The translations under genes were made by a program, and so were the position numbers. The notes beneath the pieces are model-generated. The model made no database searches. It saw only the letters and a list, made by a program, of their open reading frames with translations, and had not been told where the DNA came from. A DNA stretch of 64,000 bases from Symbiodinium natans (taxonomy: Eukaryota > Sar > Dinophyceae > Suessiales > Symbiodiniaceae): the NCBI GenBank assembly GCA_905221605.1, contig CAJNDS010000074.1, positions 65,001 to 129,000 of the forward strand, written 5' to 3'. This document shows, piece by piece, positions 1 to 9,546 of the stretch (positions are counted from its first letter, which is position 1; every line of letters begins with the position of its first letter).

Positions 1-172
1 ACCCTAGACTTAAAGCCCACAAGCCCTAAACCCTTTGCCCCTTGTCCCTGGCGCCTCTAAACCCCTCAATCCCTAAACGCCCTGAACCGCTAAACCTCTA
101 AATCCCTAAACCCCGAAATCCCTAAACACCCCGAACCCCTAAACCCCCGGTTTCATCCCTGAAGCAGCTTCT
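1..172. repeat. Degenerate CCCTAAA telomeric-type repeats
   Basis: A C-rich interstitial telomeric stretch with many substituted units (CCCCTAAA, CCCTGAA, CCCCGAA). No gene is visible. The unit length drifts between 6 and 9, so this is old or error-prone copying, not an active chromosome end. Confidence 0.8.
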
Positions 173-404
173 TTCCCAGATCTTCCAAGCCCCCTTAATG
201 AAGGAGTATACCCTATCTCATATAAAAAGGATCCTTAGTATAAGATTAGGGTACATTCCTTAATTGACTAGGATGCCCAGTAGTACCCTTATTCCCTTTG
301 GAGGGTTTAGGTTCCCTTATAAACCCCTTTAAGCAACAAAGGGCACCCTCTTTAAGCCTAGGATACTGTGCAGCCTAGTTGAGGGTTTTTTGGAAGATCC
401 GGGC
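173..404. mobile_element. Family E foldback element interrupted by family A
   Basis: The left part TCCCAGATCTTCCAAGCCCC and right part GGAAGATCCGGG match the arms of the element at 8576-8691. Between them lies a separate element at 268-378, so the two arms are about 230 bases apart instead of 116. Confidence 0.65.
268..378. mobile_element. Family A element nested in family E, TTGA target duplication
   Basis: The ends are an imperfect inverted repeat (left CTAGGATGCCCAGTAGTA, right TACTGTGCAGCCTAG), flanked by TTGA at 264-267 and 379-382. The interior (CCCTTATTCCCTTTGG, GGTTCCCTTATAAACCCC) recurs, altered, near 840-905, 8700-8745 and 41230-41275. This copy lacks a telomeric array. Confidence 0.6.
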
Positions 405-956
405 TTGTCTTGCCCAACCGAGAGGTCCCTTCGATGGCATCCTCGGGTTCTCGCAAGGCGCGCCGATAATTTAATTTGGTGCTTGGGCTTCGGGTTTAGG
501 GTGTAGGGGATTTCAGGTTTAGGGTTTAGGGTTTAGGGTGTAGGGCTTAGGGTTGAGGAGGGCAGGAGCAGGAGCAGCAGCAGGAGGAGTAGTAGGAGCA
601 GTGGCAGCTGCGCAGGGACCGCAGCAGGATGTTGCATAGCTGCAGTTAGAGCTTGCTTGCTGAACGCAAGGACCTCATCAGTATGGCTGTTCCATTGAAG
701 TCCTACAAGCCAGCAGCAGGCCCATGTCCACGCTACTTTTGGAGCAGCAGAGAGCATCTTAACATTCCCGCAATTTGCCACAAGCTCAGAGCAGCAGAAA
801 GCCGCTGTTTCGCATCTGATACGAGGACCCAGAGTAGGCCCGTATTCCCTTTTTGGGGGGTGTAAGGTTCCCTTATAATTCATCCCCTTCCAACTAAAAA
901 AGGTAATTACCCTTTTTATTCCTAGGTTACTCCTGGGAATAGGAGAGCAATCCGCC
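405..956. other. Upstream region of the esterase gene: repeats and element remnants
   Basis: It holds a TTTAGGG stretch at about 496-560, CAG/GGAG-rich simple sequence at 561-620, and a family A-like remnant at about 828-936 (CCCAGAGTAGG at the left, GGTTACTCCTGGG at the right). No convincing TATA box, spliced-leader relic or other promoter element was found. Confidence 0.5.
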
Positions 957-1973
957 ATGTGGAGCTCCTTGCTGAATTCCGTGAAGGAGCTTCGGGCCAG
1001 CTTGCTTGTTGCCTTCCTTGCGGGCTTGGGCTGCAACTTGGTGTTGCGGAGGAGAGGGCAGCCCATCTCTGACGCGGTGCCGGGCACCTCCCGTGCCAGA
1101 AGCCATCGCTTCGTCTTGCCTCCCAGTGACGGGATGCAAGAGCTGCCCCTGGACATCTACATCGCCTCTGCGCCTGACGCGCGCGAGGGTAACGAGGGAC
1201 CTGACCTCTTCTTGTATGTCTTAGATCCACAGCCCATACTCTTCGGGGCTGCCGCGCTCTTTGCCTATGGACAGGCCAACTACTTCAAGGGCGAAGATGG
1301 GGACGAAGCTGCGTTTCGGCGGATGCACGTCGTGGGTGTCGGCCACGCCAGGGAGTCCTTCGGCCTCTCAGAATCGGGTTTCGAGAGCAAGGCTTTGCGA
1401 GACATTCGTCGTAGAGACTTCCCGCCCTTCGTGCATCACACACTGCTGCAGCAGCCTGGACGGGTCAGAAATCCACACGCGCATCGCTTCGCCACAACGC
1501 TTGTCGATGACATTGTGCCCTTTGTGGAGCAGTCGCTGGGCGTTAACAGCGCCACGCCTCCCATCCGATGTTTGCTCGGGGCGAGCTACAGTGCCGTCAT
1601 GGCCCTGCAGGTGCTTCAAGCAAGACCGACCTGTTTTCAGAGTTTCGTTCTTGCCAGTCCTTCTGTCTGCTTTGACCCAGAGATTCTCGAAGACTTGTCA
1701 TCACACAGCTACGCCCTTGCAGCTACAAAGGCACAGGTAGGTCTTCAGATCCTTCTGGGTGAGCGCGAGACTGAAGGCGTAGCTGTGCCTGGCAACGTTC
1801 ACAGTGAGATGGCGTCCTTCACGTATCGCCTTGCAGGCGTTCTGCGCGACAGAGGCCTGGAAGTGGATGGTGTGAACATCTTGCCAGAGGAGGATCATAC
1901 CTCTTTGAAGCTCGCCTTGGTTGGGCGCGGCATGTCCTGGTTTGCGAGCCGTGTTGGCAAACTGGCATCCTGA
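957..1973 (+). CDS. Alpha/beta-hydrolase esterase (Fes/esterase D-like), intronless
   Basis: An uninterrupted 338-codon frame from ATG 957 to TGA 1973. Residues about 14-30 are hydrophobic (ending VAFLAGLGCNLVL) and followed by RRR, suggesting a signal anchor with the catalytic domain lumenal or exported. The body follows the order of putative esterases of the Fes/IroE/esterase-D group: strand LFLYVLDPQ (res 84-92), GVGH near 127-130, the RRRDFPP segment, an oxyanion/nucleophile elbow GASYSA with Ser210, the SPSVCFDPEIL strand, LLGERE (candidate acid E269/E271) and EEDHTSL with catalytic His314. The classical second Gly of G-x-S-x-G is Ser here (GASYS), which is unusual but keeps the nucleophile. 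The substrate cannot be read from sequence. No introns, unlike the split genes elsewhere in the window, so retroposition from mRNA is possible. The family call is fairly sure; activity is inferred. Confidence 0.8.
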   Translation: MWSSLLNSVKELRASLLVAFLAGLGCNLVLRRRGQPISDAVPGTSRARSHRFVLPPSDGMQELPLDIYIASAPDAREGNEGPDLFLYVLDPQPILFGAAALFAYGQANYFKGEDGDEAAFRRMHVVGVGHARESFGLSESGFESKALRDIRRRDFPPFVHHTLLQQPGRVRNPHAHRFATTLVDDIVPFVEQSLGVNSATPPIRCLLGASYSAVMALQVLQARPTCFQSFVLASPSVCFDPEILEDLSSHSYALAATKAQVGLQILLGERETEGVAVPGNVHSEMASFTYRLAGVLRDRGLEVDGVNILPEEDHTSLKLALVGRGMSWFASRVGKLAS

Positions 1974-2213
1974 GGCGAGCCGAGAAGATCAGCACGCGGA
2001 TATTTGGAGGGCTGAAGTATCCAAATCGTTTGTGACTTCGCAGGCAAAAAGAAGGACTCCCAGGGCAGGAGACGTGTATGAACGCAAATTTTAGAAGAAT
2101 GCAAGTATGATTCATAAGCGCATAATACGAATGCGAGGAAGATAATGCTATAGTCAACTTACGAATAATGTAATATTGCGTTTAAGACTCCGAACTCCGT
2201 ACAATACTACGAA

Positions 2214-2273
<60 letters not shown>
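2214..2273. repeat. (TAC)n microsatellite
   Basis: About 20 uninterrupted TAC units, 3' of the esterase gene and not in an annotated exon. Confidence 0.95.
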
Positions 2274-4351
2274 ATAATACTGATAATAATGATAGTATTT
2301 CTCATATTATTAATCACAGCTCTGGTGACATTTGTCGACGCTTGTCGCCCAATAAAGAGCCATGGGATGCTCGCCTTCCTCATAAGACTAAGAAGCCTGA
2401 GTTTAAACGGAATGCGCCTAAGCCCTGCAGCCTGAACCCTGAACCCTAAACCCTAAACCCAAGACACTTTGAGGGTGGACGGCTCACAGTTTCGGATGTG
2501 GGCGCTGCTGGGCGTTGCGCACTCACGCAATGTGCGCGGCCCATCCCTCAAGTCCGAAAGGTCTAGGGCTTAGGGGTTTAGGGTTTATAGGGGTTAGGGT
2601 TTAGGGTTTAGGGGTTAGGGGTTAGGGGTTAGGGGTTAGGGGTTAGGGGTTTAGGGGTTTAGGGCTAAGGGCTGAGGGTTAAGGGTTTAGGACTTAAGGT
2701 TTAGGGCTTAGGGTTTAGGGTTAGGGATGGAAACAGCCCTACAGCACTTAACTCCCTGCAAAAGCAAGCCTCACAAGCCCAACAAAGACTTAACCCGGGC
2801 AAATGAACCACTTAACTTCGGAAAAGATGAGCCCCAGAACCTAAACCCTAAACCCTATACCAAGAAATTCCTATGAGCCCGATGAAGCTCGGAGCTCCGT
2901 GGCAGGTGCCATCCTGCTAGCTGCGCTCGTGGCCCTGGGCTGAGTTCATCGGCATCATGCGCAGGGCTCTCTTTGCCATAGGGTGCTTAGATGGAAGTCT
3001 TGGAGGGGTTAGGGTTTAGGGTTTAGGGTTTAGGGTTGAGGGTTTAGGGTTCTGGGTCTAGTGGTAGACTTGCAGCTGCACTGTTGGGATGTGTTATGCC
3101 TCTGGGACTCTGCGGGTGCTTGCGGAGTAGAAGGTTGCATTGGGTTCAGGGCTTATAGGGGTTAGGGTTTGGGGTTTAGGGTTTAGGGTTTGGGGTTTAG
3201 GGTTTAGGGTTTAGGGCTAGGGCTTTTGGCGCTAGTGTGATGTTTTATGGAGGGTTCAGGGCGTAAGGGAACACCGTAACCCTTGCACCTCCCCAAAGCC
3301 CCCATAATGACAACCCTCTTTAACCCCAAACCCGCGAAATCTTGACACTATGTAGAAACCCTACACCCTAAACCCTTAGCCCCCCCAAAACCCCCAAACC
3401 CTCCCCAAGCAAAAAAGGCCCTCGGCGAGTTCCGCAAAGACGGGACCATGGTCTCTCGTCCGCAGTCTTTTGTTTTGCACGAGTCCGGGGACGTACGGAA
3501 GCTATGAAGCCTCTGAGTTTTCCTGTGAACCCTATAAGCCCTCTAAACCCTATGCACCCCAAAAGCCCTACGCAAGCCCTACATAAGCCCTGTGAACCCT
3601 GTAATCCCTGTAAGCCTTCTAAGTCCGAAACCTTCATACCCTAACTCCCCGAAGTCGTAGACCGGTGCCAGGTATGTCCCTGTGATGGAGGAAGTCGGGT
3701 GTTTATTTCGGTTTTTGTTTGTTTGTTTAAGCTTCTCTTGGTGAGTGTACGTAGAGTTCCTTACAGTTCTTTGGTGGGTGTACACGTTGTTGGGGGGGGG
3801 GGGGGGGTTCCGGTTGGGGATCTTAGCCAGAGAAACCTTACTACACATGCGTATAGTTTCCCTTGCGGGGACGCGTAACAGTATCTTTCCGAGGCCTACC
3901 GCGTGTTCCCAACCTTTTTCCCAGCGCTGGACACCATTCATTATTCAGCCAGACAAACAGGCAAAAACTGAACCGAACCAGATAAATGGGACTTGGGTTC
4001 GAAAACCCCAAAACTTAACTCTAAAGCCTAAAGCCCTAAAGCGTCTGGAGACTGAGACTGCCTGTCGTTGAGTTAAGGGTTTATTTCCCCAGCGAAGTCT
4101 AAATACCCTTTTTTCATGGCTTTAGGGTTCAACAGCCCTAAAATAACCCCTATCGCACAGTTACCCTTCTGATAGGTTTGGTGGGGTTTCGGGTTCAGGG
4201 CCCCCACACCCCAAACCCCAAACCCCAAACCCTAAACCCTAAACCCTAAACCCTAACCTTAAACGCTACATCCTAAACCCTAAACCCAAAAACCCTAAAC
4301 CCTAAACCCTAAACCCTAGCCCTAAACCCTAAACCCCAAACCCTACAGTCC

Positions 4352-4427
4352 GAGGCCTCATGCCGCAGCCTGATCCTTGCGGGCGCCGCCGTGCCCGGAC
4401 CGTGGCCTGGCTGCAGCGCCTGTGGAT
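4352..4427 (+). other. Exon-like island between C-rich and G-rich telomeric arrays
   Basis: A GC-rich island with an open frame starting ATGCCGCAGCCTGATCC and reading MPQPDPCGRRRARTVAWLQ, then running into TTTAGGG. It is preceded by CCCTAAA repeats and followed directly by a G-rich array. Coding status is inferred only from base composition and context. Confidence 0.3.
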
Positions 4428-5405
4428 GTTTAGGGGTTTTTAGGGGTTTAGGGTTTAGGGTTTAGGGTTTAGGGCTAGGGTTTAGGGTTTTTCGGGTTAG
4501 GGTTGAGGGTTTAGGGTTTAGGGTCTAGGGTTTAGGGGTTTTGGGGTTTTGGGGTTTCGGGTTGAGGGTTTAAGGTTTCCGGGTTTAGGGAGTCAAGGGT
4601 TGAGGGCTTATAGGGGTTTCTGGGTCTTCGGGTGATTCAGATGTTTTGCGGGTGCAGGGTCTTGGGGGGTTGGTAGGTTTGCTATGAGGCAATAAGTTAC
4701 GTTTTCGGCTTTGGGGCTTTTTAGGGTTTCAGGGTGTTAGGGATCGCTGTGATATGGCTGTTCTTGGTTTTGAATGAGGCTTTTAGGGTGTAGGATGTGT
4801 GGTGTGCAGGTTCGAGGGTTCTTAGATGATTTGGGGGTTTGGGGGGGCCAATTTAAAGTTGTTGAGGGTGAAGCGTTTCGGGTTGAGGATGCACAGGACT
4901 TAGGGTTCTAGGGTTTGAGGGTTCATGGGGATCGGTGTGTTTTTTTTCAGGGTTTAGGGTGTAGGGATTAGGGATTAGGCATTCCGACTTTTGGTGGGTA
5001 TAGGCTGCGGTATGAGGTTTAGATGTGCAGGGTGCACACACAGATCTTGAAAATATGCCTTGGTTAGGTATGCTCAGACCTTGAACTGAGGTAAGATCCC
5101 TCTTGATCCAGGCATAGAGACCTTTTTGGGTCCTAGGGTTCAGGGTTTAGGGTTCAGGGTTATAATAATATGAACCCGAACCCTCGCCCGAAAAAATCTA
5201 GCGCAGAGACCTGGAGTAACCTGGAGCCCTCAAGCCTATATCCCTTCGAAGGTACCCTAAACCCCAAACCCTAAACCCCAAACGCTAAACACTAAACCCT
5301 AAACACTAAACCCTAAGCCCCAAACCCTAAACCCTAATCCCTAAACCCTGAGCCCTAACCCGGTTCACTGGGTTTCCTCCAGTTTTCTCGGTAGCTCTCT
5401 TCACA

Positions 5406-5450
5406 GGTTCCGGCGTGAGATCGCCGAGCTCTCCGGCCGCTCGTTTTGAT
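5406..5450 (+). other. Exon-like island with possible 3' end
   Basis: An acceptor-like CACAG is followed by a short open frame (FRREIAELSGRSF) ending in TGA. The upstream array is CCCTAAA and the downstream array is TTTAGGG. It may be a last exon of an unrecognised gene. Confidence 0.3.
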
Positions 5451-6251
5451 TTGGTTTCTGCGGTTTAGGGCTTAGGGTTCAGGGTTTAGGGTTCAGGGTT
5501 TCCGGTTTAGGGCTTAGGGTTCAGGGTTGTCTGGTTTGGGGTTCAGGGTTCAGGGTTCAGGGTGAGGTGGGTTTAGCCTCCAGGGTGAAGTGGCCATAAG
5601 GCTTGTGGTTTCTTTTAACGTCTCAAGAAATCGAGCCAGGGTTCTAGGGTTCATCATGGGTTTCCCTACCACCCCCCTCTCCACTACCTCACCCTAGGTT
5701 CCCCCCTTAAACAACCTTAGTTAGACTTAATTATCCTTAAGTCGCCTTTTGTAGTGGGGCAACCTAGGGGTGGGGCGTAGGGGTAGTAGCCCTAAACCCT
5801 AAACCCTAAACCTGAGTTCATGGGCGAAGGCAGGAAAAATGGGTTTTGCGTATTGAGATGTTAACCCTTGCACTAACAGCTCCTTAGTAGGGATTCTAGT
5901 AGGGGGTTTCGATCATCCCTCTGAAGGACTGTTGGTATAAGGGGGAGCGTCCCAGGGGTTGAGGGGTTTTAGGGTTTAGGGTTTAGGGTTTAGGGCATCT
6001 GGTCTTAACAGTACTGGGCTTGAGAGGCGTTTAAGGGGCAGCTGCCAAGATGCGCCTCTAGCCTCATTCAGGCTTTGAGCGTCAGGATGCTTCCGGAAGC
6101 TCAGAAGGGTGCTTCTTCGGCGGTATTTTGAAGGGTTTGGAAGGATTCTTTGTAGGCTTTGTTAAGGGCTTAACAGGAGGGCTTGTGCCCCCCGAGGCGC
6201 GAAGATTTCGGAGAGTTGCGACCTTGCCCAGAGCCTCCCACAAAGGGCCCA

Positions 6252-6357
6252 TGTCATCATCATCATCATCATCATCATCATCGTCGTCGTCGTCCTCGTC
6301 GTCCTCGTCATCGTCGTCGTCATCCATCGTCATCGTCATCGTCATGGTCATCATCGT
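6252..6357. repeat. (TCA)n/(TCG)n microsatellite
   Basis: A trinucleotide run that reads poly-Ser on one strand and poly-Asp on the other. No ATG-started frame with other features crosses it, so it is not called as a gene. Confidence 0.9.
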
Positions 6358-6640
6358 AGAAATAGCCGATAGGGCTACACAAGAGGCATGTTTTCAGGCC
6401 ATGCGCTCGGGTTGGTGTGGGTCCGGGTAAGGCCCCAGCACGTGCCGACATCCTGGCTCATCCGGAAGTTCACTGACTTAAGTTTGGCGAGTGGAGACCC
6501 TCTTAGTATGCTTAAAACCCATCCCCGCATCGTCCTAACACATGCTTATAGGACCCACCCAAAAAATAGGTACCCAAATTTGGGGAACCCCCCCCAATAT
6601 GATCTTGGGGGGCGGGCCGTGAAAAAGCGTGAGCAGCGCC

Positions 6641-8275
6641 ATGGACCCAGCAGCTCAGATGGTGTGTGTGCGGATGGCTTCTGGTGAGGACTTGGCGGTC
6701 ATACCTTGCAAGGAGTTGAGCACGGTGCGGGCCCTTAAAGAGAAGCTGCAGGCCTTGTGTGGAGTACCCCGCTTCCGCCAGAGGCTGCTACTGGATGGCA
6801 GGAGCCTGGGCGACGAAGTGAAGCTACCCGGTGGCTTCTAGTGGTGCCCTTTCCCCCCCCCTTTGGTTCAAAAGTTACCCTAAACCCTAAACCCTAAACC
6901 CTAAACCCTAAACCCTCATTATAATATGGTTACTGGGCTACCGAGGCTACAGGAACCTGCAGACCTACAGCTCGTACTGGTAAGCTTCTTTGAAGCTTCG
7001 GATGCTCAACAGATGCTCAGTCGCCTAGAATCAAAATGTTGACTAAGTTCTTGCCGAGGCTCTTGAGAATAGTTGTGCTTAGTTCCAATCTGGGGTCTTC
7101 CGAAATTCGGGGTACCTTCTTGTGGTCCTTATTCTAAGGGAATCCTACGACTTGGGGATCTACATTCGGGGCCCCTTGTTTTCGTAACCCCCTAAGTTGT
7201 GCTTATAGTTCCAATGTGTTCAATTTGTTTCTGAGCACCCGGTGAAGGCAAGACTTCGCAACTGCGATTGCCAATGGCTTCCAGCGGCAGGTCGAGGAGG
7301 CGCTCTGCTTACCCCAAGATCCTTAGTAGCTGCGTGAGCATACTTTACACCTTTTGGGATACGAGAATCCCCTCTATGACCTGAAAGTGTACACTTTTTT
7401 TGGGAGCTTTTCAGCAACTAAGGATCCGAATTGCACGTTTGAGCAGATAAAGTCCTTTCCTGCAACTCCCCTGAACATTGCCGCTGCCTATGGCCACGTG
7501 GGGGTCATGCGCTTGCTCCTGGAAGCCCGGGCCATTGTGAACAACCTCCCCAACAGCAGCGCCTCACCTCTCTTACTTGCGGCTCGTGTTGCTGGGTCAG
7601 TGTTGAAAAATCACGTTTCTTTTTTTATGAACAAATGCTCATTTTAAAAGAGTACCCCCCCAACAATGGTGCAGGTTGGTCAGCAAAAGGCCATTCGATT
7701 GCTACTGAACGCCGGCGCCCGCGCGGATACGACGGACAGCGACCAGCGCACGGCCCTCTGGTACGCGAGCCGGCTCGGTGACCCCAGGAATTGTGGGGTA
7801 TAAGGAGGGACGCCTAGAAGGGACCCTATTCCCCTATATAGCCCTTATATATATATATATATATATATGTATAATCCCTACTTGCCTAAGTAGCCCCTAA
7901 ATAACCTTCAAATACTTAACCCCTAAGCTCCCTTATAAGGGTCCCTCCTTCAGTCCCTTGACAGGAACGTGCGCCTGCTTCTGGAGGCGAAGGCCAATCC
8001 AAGCACCCGCGACAGGGAAGGGAAGACGCCTCTTCACATGGCAACCTAGGGGGATACTTGGGAATTGTTTTTACTATTGGGTTTAAGGTTTAGGGTTTAG
8101 GGTTCAGGGTTTAGGGTTCAGGGTTTAGGGTTTAGGCGGTTTAGGTAGCTATAGTTCAGTATAGGCAAACGGCAACCTGGCCATCGCCCGCCGGCTGTCC
8201 TACCACAAATGGTCTCGGCATCGCGCGCAGCCGCAGGAACCAAATGCTGCGCAGGATTTAGGGTGTAGGGTTTAG
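6641..8275 (+). CDS. Ubiquitin-like domain plus ankyrin-repeat protein, 7 exons
   Basis: Exons join in frame to 260 codons plus stop: 6641-6822, 6946-7011, 7248-7317, 7423-7587, 7675-7787, 7965-8040, 8165-8275. The intron borders are GC, GA, GA, GT, GA and GC donors, all with AG acceptors. Exons 1-2 encode a ubiquitin-like fold (VRALKEKLQALCG, then PRFRQRLLLDG, DLQLVLVSF). The rest holds ankyrin repeats with TPLNIAAAYGHVGVMRLLL, AIRLLLNAGA, TALWYASRLG, VRLLLEA and TPLHMANGNLAIARRL. ATG 6641 is chosen because the upstream in-frame GTG lacks support and the family starts just before this domain. Such proteins usually act as protein-binding adaptors; partner unknown. The introns at 6823-6945, 7012-7247 and 7318-7422 are foldback elements with relatives elsewhere in the window. 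The stop TAG lies inside a TTTAGGG array, so the last few residues are telomere-encoded and the 3' end may be truncated or continue by splicing. Confidence 0.8.
6823..6945 (+). mobile_element. Intron = family A foldback element (introner-like) with CCCTAAA insert
   Basis: The intron runs from donor GCTACC to acceptor CCGAG. The pentamer GCTAC occurs at both edges (donor side and first exon bases after the acceptor), as expected for a target-site duplication reused as splice site. The right end GGTTACTGGGCTACCGAG is the inverse of the left end (GGTGGCTTCTAGTGGTGCC, imperfect). Close relatives lie at 40788-40948 and 48073-48163. About 40 bases of CCCTAAA repeat (6875-6916) sit in the loop. Confidence 0.7.
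7012..7247 (+). mobile_element. Intron = family C element, GA-AG borders
   Basis: The intron starts GATGCTCAG and carries the inverse CTGAGCACC near its right end, followed by the acceptor GTGAAG. Its middle (about 7095-7190: GGGAATCCTACGACTTGGGG and flanks) recurs at 47695-47790 and, interrupted by telomeric repeats, at 55553-55716. The exons join in frame across it (DAQ|QDFATAIANG), giving the expected ubiquitin-to-ankyrin linker. Confidence 0.65.
7318..7422 (+). mobile_element. Intron = family B element, GA-AG borders, terminal inverted repeats
   Basis: GATCC is duplicated at both borders. The inner termini are inverted repeats: left ATCCTTAGTAGCTG, right CAGCAACTAAGGAT. The interior (ACTTTACACC, TTTTGGGA, CTGAAAGTGT) is shared in the same order with the last intron of the second ankyrin gene (41470-41643). 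This copy has no telomeric repeats and so serves as the empty form. Confidence 0.7.
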
Positions 8276-8575
8276 GGTTTAGGGCTTAGGGTTTAGGGTT
8301 TGGGGTCAAGTCGTGCAAGCTGGAGCCAGATTTGGAGTCAGCACTGGAAGGCTTCGCCATCTTTTGAGGGGTTTGTAGATATTGAGGTGTCGGCTTTGTC
8401 GGGTTTAGGGTGTCATGGCCAACGGTGTGGGTTTAGGGTGAAGTGTGTAGTTAGGGTTCATAGGGCCATGGTCTTGTGACTCTTCGCGCGATTGGCACCG
8501 CGTGAGGACTTGCAAGAGCGCTCGATATTTGAAGCAGAATGCCTCAAGCCTAAGCCCGTGAATCTCCTTAATGAT

Positions 8576-8691
8576 CTACCCAGATCTTCCAAAACCCCTT
8601 AATTAAGGAATGTACCCTAAATCATACTAAGGGTCCTTACTATGAATGAAGGTATATTCCCTAATTAAGGGGTTTTGGAAGATCTGGGTAG
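8576..8691. mobile_element. Family E foldback element (MITE-like), near-perfect palindrome
   Basis: The arms CTACCCAGATCTTCCAAAAC and the inverse ending GATCTGGGTAG pair over about 30 bases, extended by AATTAAGG on both sides. AATGAT stands directly before the left arm and again just after the right arm, a candidate target-site duplication. There is no coding capacity, so if mobile it would need a transposase from elsewhere. A second copy at 173-404 is interrupted by another element. Confidence 0.75.
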
Positions 8692-9456
8692 TCAATGATC
8701 TAAGACGCCCAGTAGTACCTGTATCCCTGTTTTCGGGCTGGGATCCCGCACTTACCCTCAGTACGCCACCAAGATGCTCCAAAGATGGTATGCCTCTAAA
8801 CTTTAAACCAAAAACCCTCGAAAGCTCAAAAGGGCGCCCCTATCTCGAGATCCCCATGCCCTACTGTGATCTCGTTTTTTGGGGGACAGCCCAAGGACCC
8901 CAAACCTCCAACGCACCAAGCCTAAAGACCTGCTGTTCAGGGTTCAGGGTCGATAGGGTTTAGGGTTTTAGAGTTTAAACCCGGAGACCCCGCAAGGGTT
9001 GTGCGTCACTGGGCCATATCCGCGTCTTCCTTCTGAGATTCTTCATTTTGGTCTGGCTGGGATGGTTGGGAGCACCATCCGTTGAGTTCGGCCCCCCATA
9101 CAGTAGGAGTGGCAAAATCAAGGTATTTATAAAGGCTCACTTGCAGTTATCACTTGGCCTTTAAGGAGACCATTGCTGCACGGGGGCCGTATTACCCCCT
9201 TATGGATAACGCGCGCTGTTGCAGGCGCAAGATTGGGCTAGGAGCGATCCCAATTGTCCCATGCTTCTGATTCCAGGTTCCAAAGCAAGAAATTTAGTTC
9301 TCAGGGTTGCTTTTGTGCACATTTTACCCACAACCAAGAACCCAAACAAAACCTGAGGCCCCACCCCCTCCCCCCCAAAAAAAAGCAAAAATAGAGACTT
9401 GGTTCAGGGTTTCGGGCTTGAGGTTTTTACCCTAAACCCTAAACCCTTGCGCCCAG

Positions 9457-9546
9457 ATGGCGCTGGCGCCCGCGGGGACTTCGTTGCCTTGCATGCCATC
9501 GGCCGGAACGACACCATGAATCCACCGGAGGGTGCGCATGAGGCCA
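9457..9546 (+). other. Exon-like island between telomeric arrays
   Basis: CCCAG precedes an open frame GAGARGDFVALHAIGRNDT that runs straight into TTTAGGG repeats at 9548. CCCTAAA units stand immediately upstream (9427-9449). Composition (GC-rich) contrasts with both flanks. Product unknown. Confidence 0.35.

Larger units (their letters stand above)
1974..6640. other. Repeat-rich stretch with exon-like islands, no complete gene
   Basis: It contains a (TAC)n microsatellite at 2214-2273, alternating C-rich and G-rich telomeric arrays (2428-2462 C, 2570-2730 G, 3002-3050 G, 4207-4345 C, 4429-4620 G, 5252-5362 C, 5459-5550 G), a poly-G run at about 3791-3807, a (TCA/TCG)n microsatellite at 6252-6357 and a family H-like element near 5868-5955. 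Short coding-like islands at 2497-2565, 4352-4427 and 5406-5450 lie between a C-rich and a G-rich array. Long frames over the microsatellite are artefacts of the repeat. Confidence 0.55.

Noticed and set aside
1-172. A true chromosome end at the left edge
   Set aside because: Units are degenerate, and C-rich and G-rich arrays of equal quality occur throughout the window; interstitial repeats explain it.
6082-6354. Poly-Asp protein on the minus strand
   Set aside because: Antisense reading of the same microsatellite.
6128-6430. 100-codon frame with a poly-Ser run
   Set aside because: It starts at TTG, the Ser run is the (TCA/TCG)n microsatellite, and no domain or splice support exists.
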